This document shows positions 17,268-20,250 of a DNA stretch of 20,250 nt, piece after piece; position 1 is the stretch's first letter; every line of letters starts with the position of its first letter. Origin of the DNA: Proteromonas lacertae. Its lineage: Eukaryota; Sar; Bigyra; Opalinata; Proteromonadidae. A model generated the notes under the pieces. The model ran no database searches and was not told where the DNA came from. It saw nothing but the letters and a program-made list of their open reading frames with translations. The translations under genes and the position numbers were made by a program. Location of the stretch: NCBI GenBank assembly GCA_002245135.1, contig NGBS01001353.1, positions 1-20,250 on the forward strand, read 5' to 3'.

Positions 17268-20250
17268 TTATGCAAAATAATGAGAACTTACTAATGTATC
17301 TTCCAACAAAGCTATTTGATCTTCACTAAAATATTTCTTACATCTATCCAATCATCTTGATGACTTTTCTTAAACTTACTTATACTATCTTTAGATGTTT
17401 TTCCAATTGGTCTAAAATATATGAGAATATTATATTATATATATACGCTGGATAGGATGAAACAGTTAAAAGCAATTCCAATGCTTTTGGAGTATAAGAT
17501 TCAATTTCCACTAAATTCAAATTTAAAAATGAAGTTAAAACTATAACACATCCATGCATATATTTTATCCAATCATTATCTTTATTCTTTTTCTATAAAA
17601 TAAATAGATAAATAATAAAAATATATTATATATATATACCATTTGTAATGCTTTTTTAAACACCTTTTCATACTTGTTAAAGGTTTTATTCAACTTATTT
17701 TCAGTGTAAAATGAGAATAAAAACATAAACAATCTATCACAACTCTGTCTTACAACAGAATCATTATCATATAAACAATTCTCAATAATAGGAAGTAATC
17801 TTTTAAAGAATTGATCACGAACTAACAATGAACAATTTGATAATACAATTTGTAACATTACAACTGTTCCTTTTCTCACTGTGGATGATGCTATACTCAA
17901 TAATGATTGTAGAATATTCCAGAAATCATCTTCTGGCATTATGCTGGTTAAACACATACTGTAGTTGACACAATTGAATGGACGACTTTCATTACTTAAC
18001 TATTTATAAAAAAATAAATAATTATATACATAAGATCTTGCTAATGGAATAATGAGTTTATAAATATATGAAATTGGTTTAAAATGTCTGAAAAATACTC
18101 CAAATCCTGAGACAATGTGATTAAATAATAAATTATCTTTACTCCTATTTAAAAATACATTCGTTATTATACTCTATAATTGGAACAAATCCATTTTCAT
18201 TTTTATATTTATTAATATAATCATCCAGAAGAAGTGATATTTTATCATTAATATTGGACACAAGTATTGACAATTCATTTTCTTTCACATTCAAATCATT
18301 AAATGGAGCTCTTGATGACGCTAATAATATATAACAAATACAACTCAATAGGTTATTATCTTTAATTGTGAATAGATCAGAAATGGAATTTAATAATGGT
18401 TAATAATTTCACTGACTAATTCTGGCTGTGAAGTGTAAAATAATGATAATTTCTCACAGATTTTACAACTTAAAATGTAAGTTGATATTTTGTTGATATT
18501 GTTCTCTTTGTCTTTTATATTTATAATTCTATCTGTTAATTCTCTAATATAAATATATATATGTATAATATACTTTATTAATGGTGGAAATAATGAAAGA
18601 TCTTCCAATTTTACCTTGATATTGGAATATATATGATGGCACATAAATACAACTGGTACTTTTCTCCACCAGAAAGTCATAAAACTCTAAAAACAATAAC
18701 AAAAAGTCTTTATCATTTAGTATCTTTTGTTTAATACTAAAGGTGAAATAACCACTTAGAATGTGACAAAGAACAGAACAATGAGATCTATCAACACAAG
18801 AATCTATTCAAAATAAATAAATAATTAAATATACTTAAAAACAATCTTCCAGCTTGACAACATAACTTAATCAGTTCTTTATAACCTAAGAAATTACACA
18901 ATCTACAAATCGTATAACTAATAGACCAATGAAACGAATAGTTTCTATTATAATAATCATCATTTTCCACTGCACATAATCCATCCAGTAATATTTTTAC
19001 ATCATTATTCATATTAAACCGTTGGAAATAGTTGGGAAAGGTATGACCACTGTACATTTCATCACATTTATGTGAAAATGGAATAAAACTTTCATATAAA
19101 TTCAAACCAATTATCAACATTACTATAAACCTCCTTTAATTTATCACCAAATAGATTTGGATAAAATCTTGCAATAAAAACCAGAAAATAAAAATGAAAC
19201 GACTTTAATATTGGGATTTTCACTGGTTATACCATCTGCAATGATAATTTCCAATACAAAAATCAGGTTCAATTCCTGTCAGTAGGTTTATATATACACA
19301 AAATAGTATATGAGCTTGATATCTCCATTGTTTTTGAGAAATCTTTAGTTATTTCAAACAAGAGTGAATTATATTCATTTTTATCTTGAATCTTACAGGA
19401 ATACTATTTTGATAATAATATATAATAATAATATACATATAAAATGATTTGTGTTGATAATATAATATCTTCAGCTTTTTGTACTTTATCTTGAGGATAA
19501 TTCAATAGATATTCGGTATATCCAATATAGTAAGATATAACTTCTTAATAAAGGAGAAATTATAATAATAATCGATTACTTTATCAATTATTCCTCTATT
19601 TCAATATAATAATAATAATTATATAATATATACTGTAAAAATCAAACATTCAGTATGTTTTGATTGATTAATAGTTTATAACATTCATCTGGAATAAACT
19701 ATATAATAATAATAATATAATAATAATATAAAATACATCTAATTCTTTATAAAATGATAGAAATTTCCCTCTAATAATTGAACTAGCACCTGCTGAATAT
19801 ATTGATCTCGATCCAATTTGAAATACATCTTTTGCAAGGGGTAAATACACCAATCACTTGTTTATATTCTTCTGTAGGATGTCTATATAAATATTCTTTA
19901 GCAAAATAGAAATATTTTCCTTCTAGTCTTTCAATTGAATTTGATGCAAATTTTCCAAAATCATATAAATGTGTATAGATGGTTATATATTGATAGATTT
20001 CATTTGGATCTAATTGTAATTCGAATTTGATTTGATCAATTGATAAATGGTAATTGTGAAGTGATTATATTGTTTTATTATAATGAGGAAACATTGCATT
20101 ATTATATAGAAAATTGAGACTATTTTAATAAAATAATAATAATATATATATATACACTTTGTCATTTAATAATATAAGTATTTTGATCTGTCATTGTATC
20201 AGCTGATTGGTCAATAAATAAATATATCTTATGATAACAATCAAACACAT
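17268..20250 (-). pseudogene. PSME4: PSME4/PA200/Blm10-type proteasome activator, C-terminal half, frame-broken (partial)
   Basis: HEAT-repeat cap of the 20S proteasome. The identity comes from the C-terminus. A pre-terminal block with SKFKKSHQDDW, then YFSEDQIALLEDTLVSSHYFA before the stop (17268-17270), aligns from memory with the human PSME4 ending (SNFRRTHHDNW..., LVSPCYYA). Upstream are HEAT-like helices such as VRKGTVVMLQIVLSNCSLLV and DNDSVVRQSCDRLFMFLFSF. Ten introns are inferred (plus-strand positions): 17412-17446, 17593-17639, 18000-18029, 18145-18172, 18544-18573, 18804-18834, 19404-19436, 19596-19633, 19699-19736 and 20120-20155. About 880 of roughly 1,800 residues are present; the rest lies beyond the right edge. 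At least eight one-base frame breaks (near 17335, 18399, 18670, 19097, 19190, 19257, 19333, 19505, 19847) and a stop near 20065 interrupt it, so it is a decaying copy or an uncorrected assembly stretch. Confidence 0.75.

Noticed and set aside
18690-18740. A 51-nt intron with a TACTAA-like word in the proteasome-activator gene
   Set aside because: The stretch itself reads as protein continuous with the upstream exon (for example SGYFTFSIKQKILNDKDF), so it is coding. A nearby one-base break explains the frame change.
19596-20170. Altered genetic code (TGA read as an amino acid) to explain in-frame TGA codons in the leftward gene
   Set aside because: The 3,074-residue HECT gene uses TGG for Trp and has no in-frame TGA. 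The TGAs here lie beside frame jumps typical of indels.

Overview
The window is strongly A+T-rich DNA from a microbial eukaryote (protist). The evidence is two large intron-bearing nuclear genes of the ubiquitin-proteasome system. Both are cut by about twenty very short spliceosomal introns (mostly 26-38 nt, GTAT...TAG). The standard stop codons are used. I cannot name the lineage from sequence alone. Short introns, an ABCG/PDR-type transporter fragment and an endogenous Polinton-like virus together suit several free-living or gut protist groups.

Layout. Positions 1 to about 5,700 are an endogenous virus-like element of the Polinton-like virus (PLV)/virophage/Polinton class. It continues beyond the left edge. 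In view are an unknown leftward gene (893 to the edge), a penton-like minor capsid gene, a double-jelly-roll major capsid gene, an A32/FtsK-HerA-type packaging ATPase, a membrane-anchored unknown gene, and a leftward Cys-rich zinc-ribbon-like gene. No polymerase, integrase or terminal repeat lies inside the window. The element is treated as a fossil: mostly open, about one visible break. From 5,700 to 6,340 lies a non-coding block, less A+T-rich than its flanks, with three nested inverted repeats. It abuts a truncated internal fragment of a host ABCG/PDR transporter (6,345-6,867). From 6,868 to 7,669 there is no recognisable gene, but there is an 82-nt element bounded by a perfect 15-bp inverted repeat.

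Positions 7,670-17,161 hold one giant gene, rebuilt here as ten exons and nine mini-introns. It encodes an about 3,074-residue HECT E3 ubiquitin ligase with a RanBP2 zinc finger, a UBA-like segment, a CUB-like 'ESxHP' module and a C-terminal HECT domain. A single extra base near 16,810 breaks the frame inside the HECT domain, yet the catalytic lobe downstream is conserved. Converging on it from the right (20,250 down to 17,268) is the C-terminal half, about 880 residues, of a PSME4/PA200/Blm10 proteasome activator. I identify it from its last 60 or so residues. It carries many one-base frame breaks, mostly at homopolymers, so it is either a decaying gene or an uncorrected stretch of assembly.

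Functionally, the right two thirds pair a ubiquitin ligase with a proteasome-cap protein, tail to tail with about 106 bp between the stops. The left third is a viral morphogenesis module (penton, capsid, packaging ATPase) that landed beside, and perhaps helped break up, a transporter gene.
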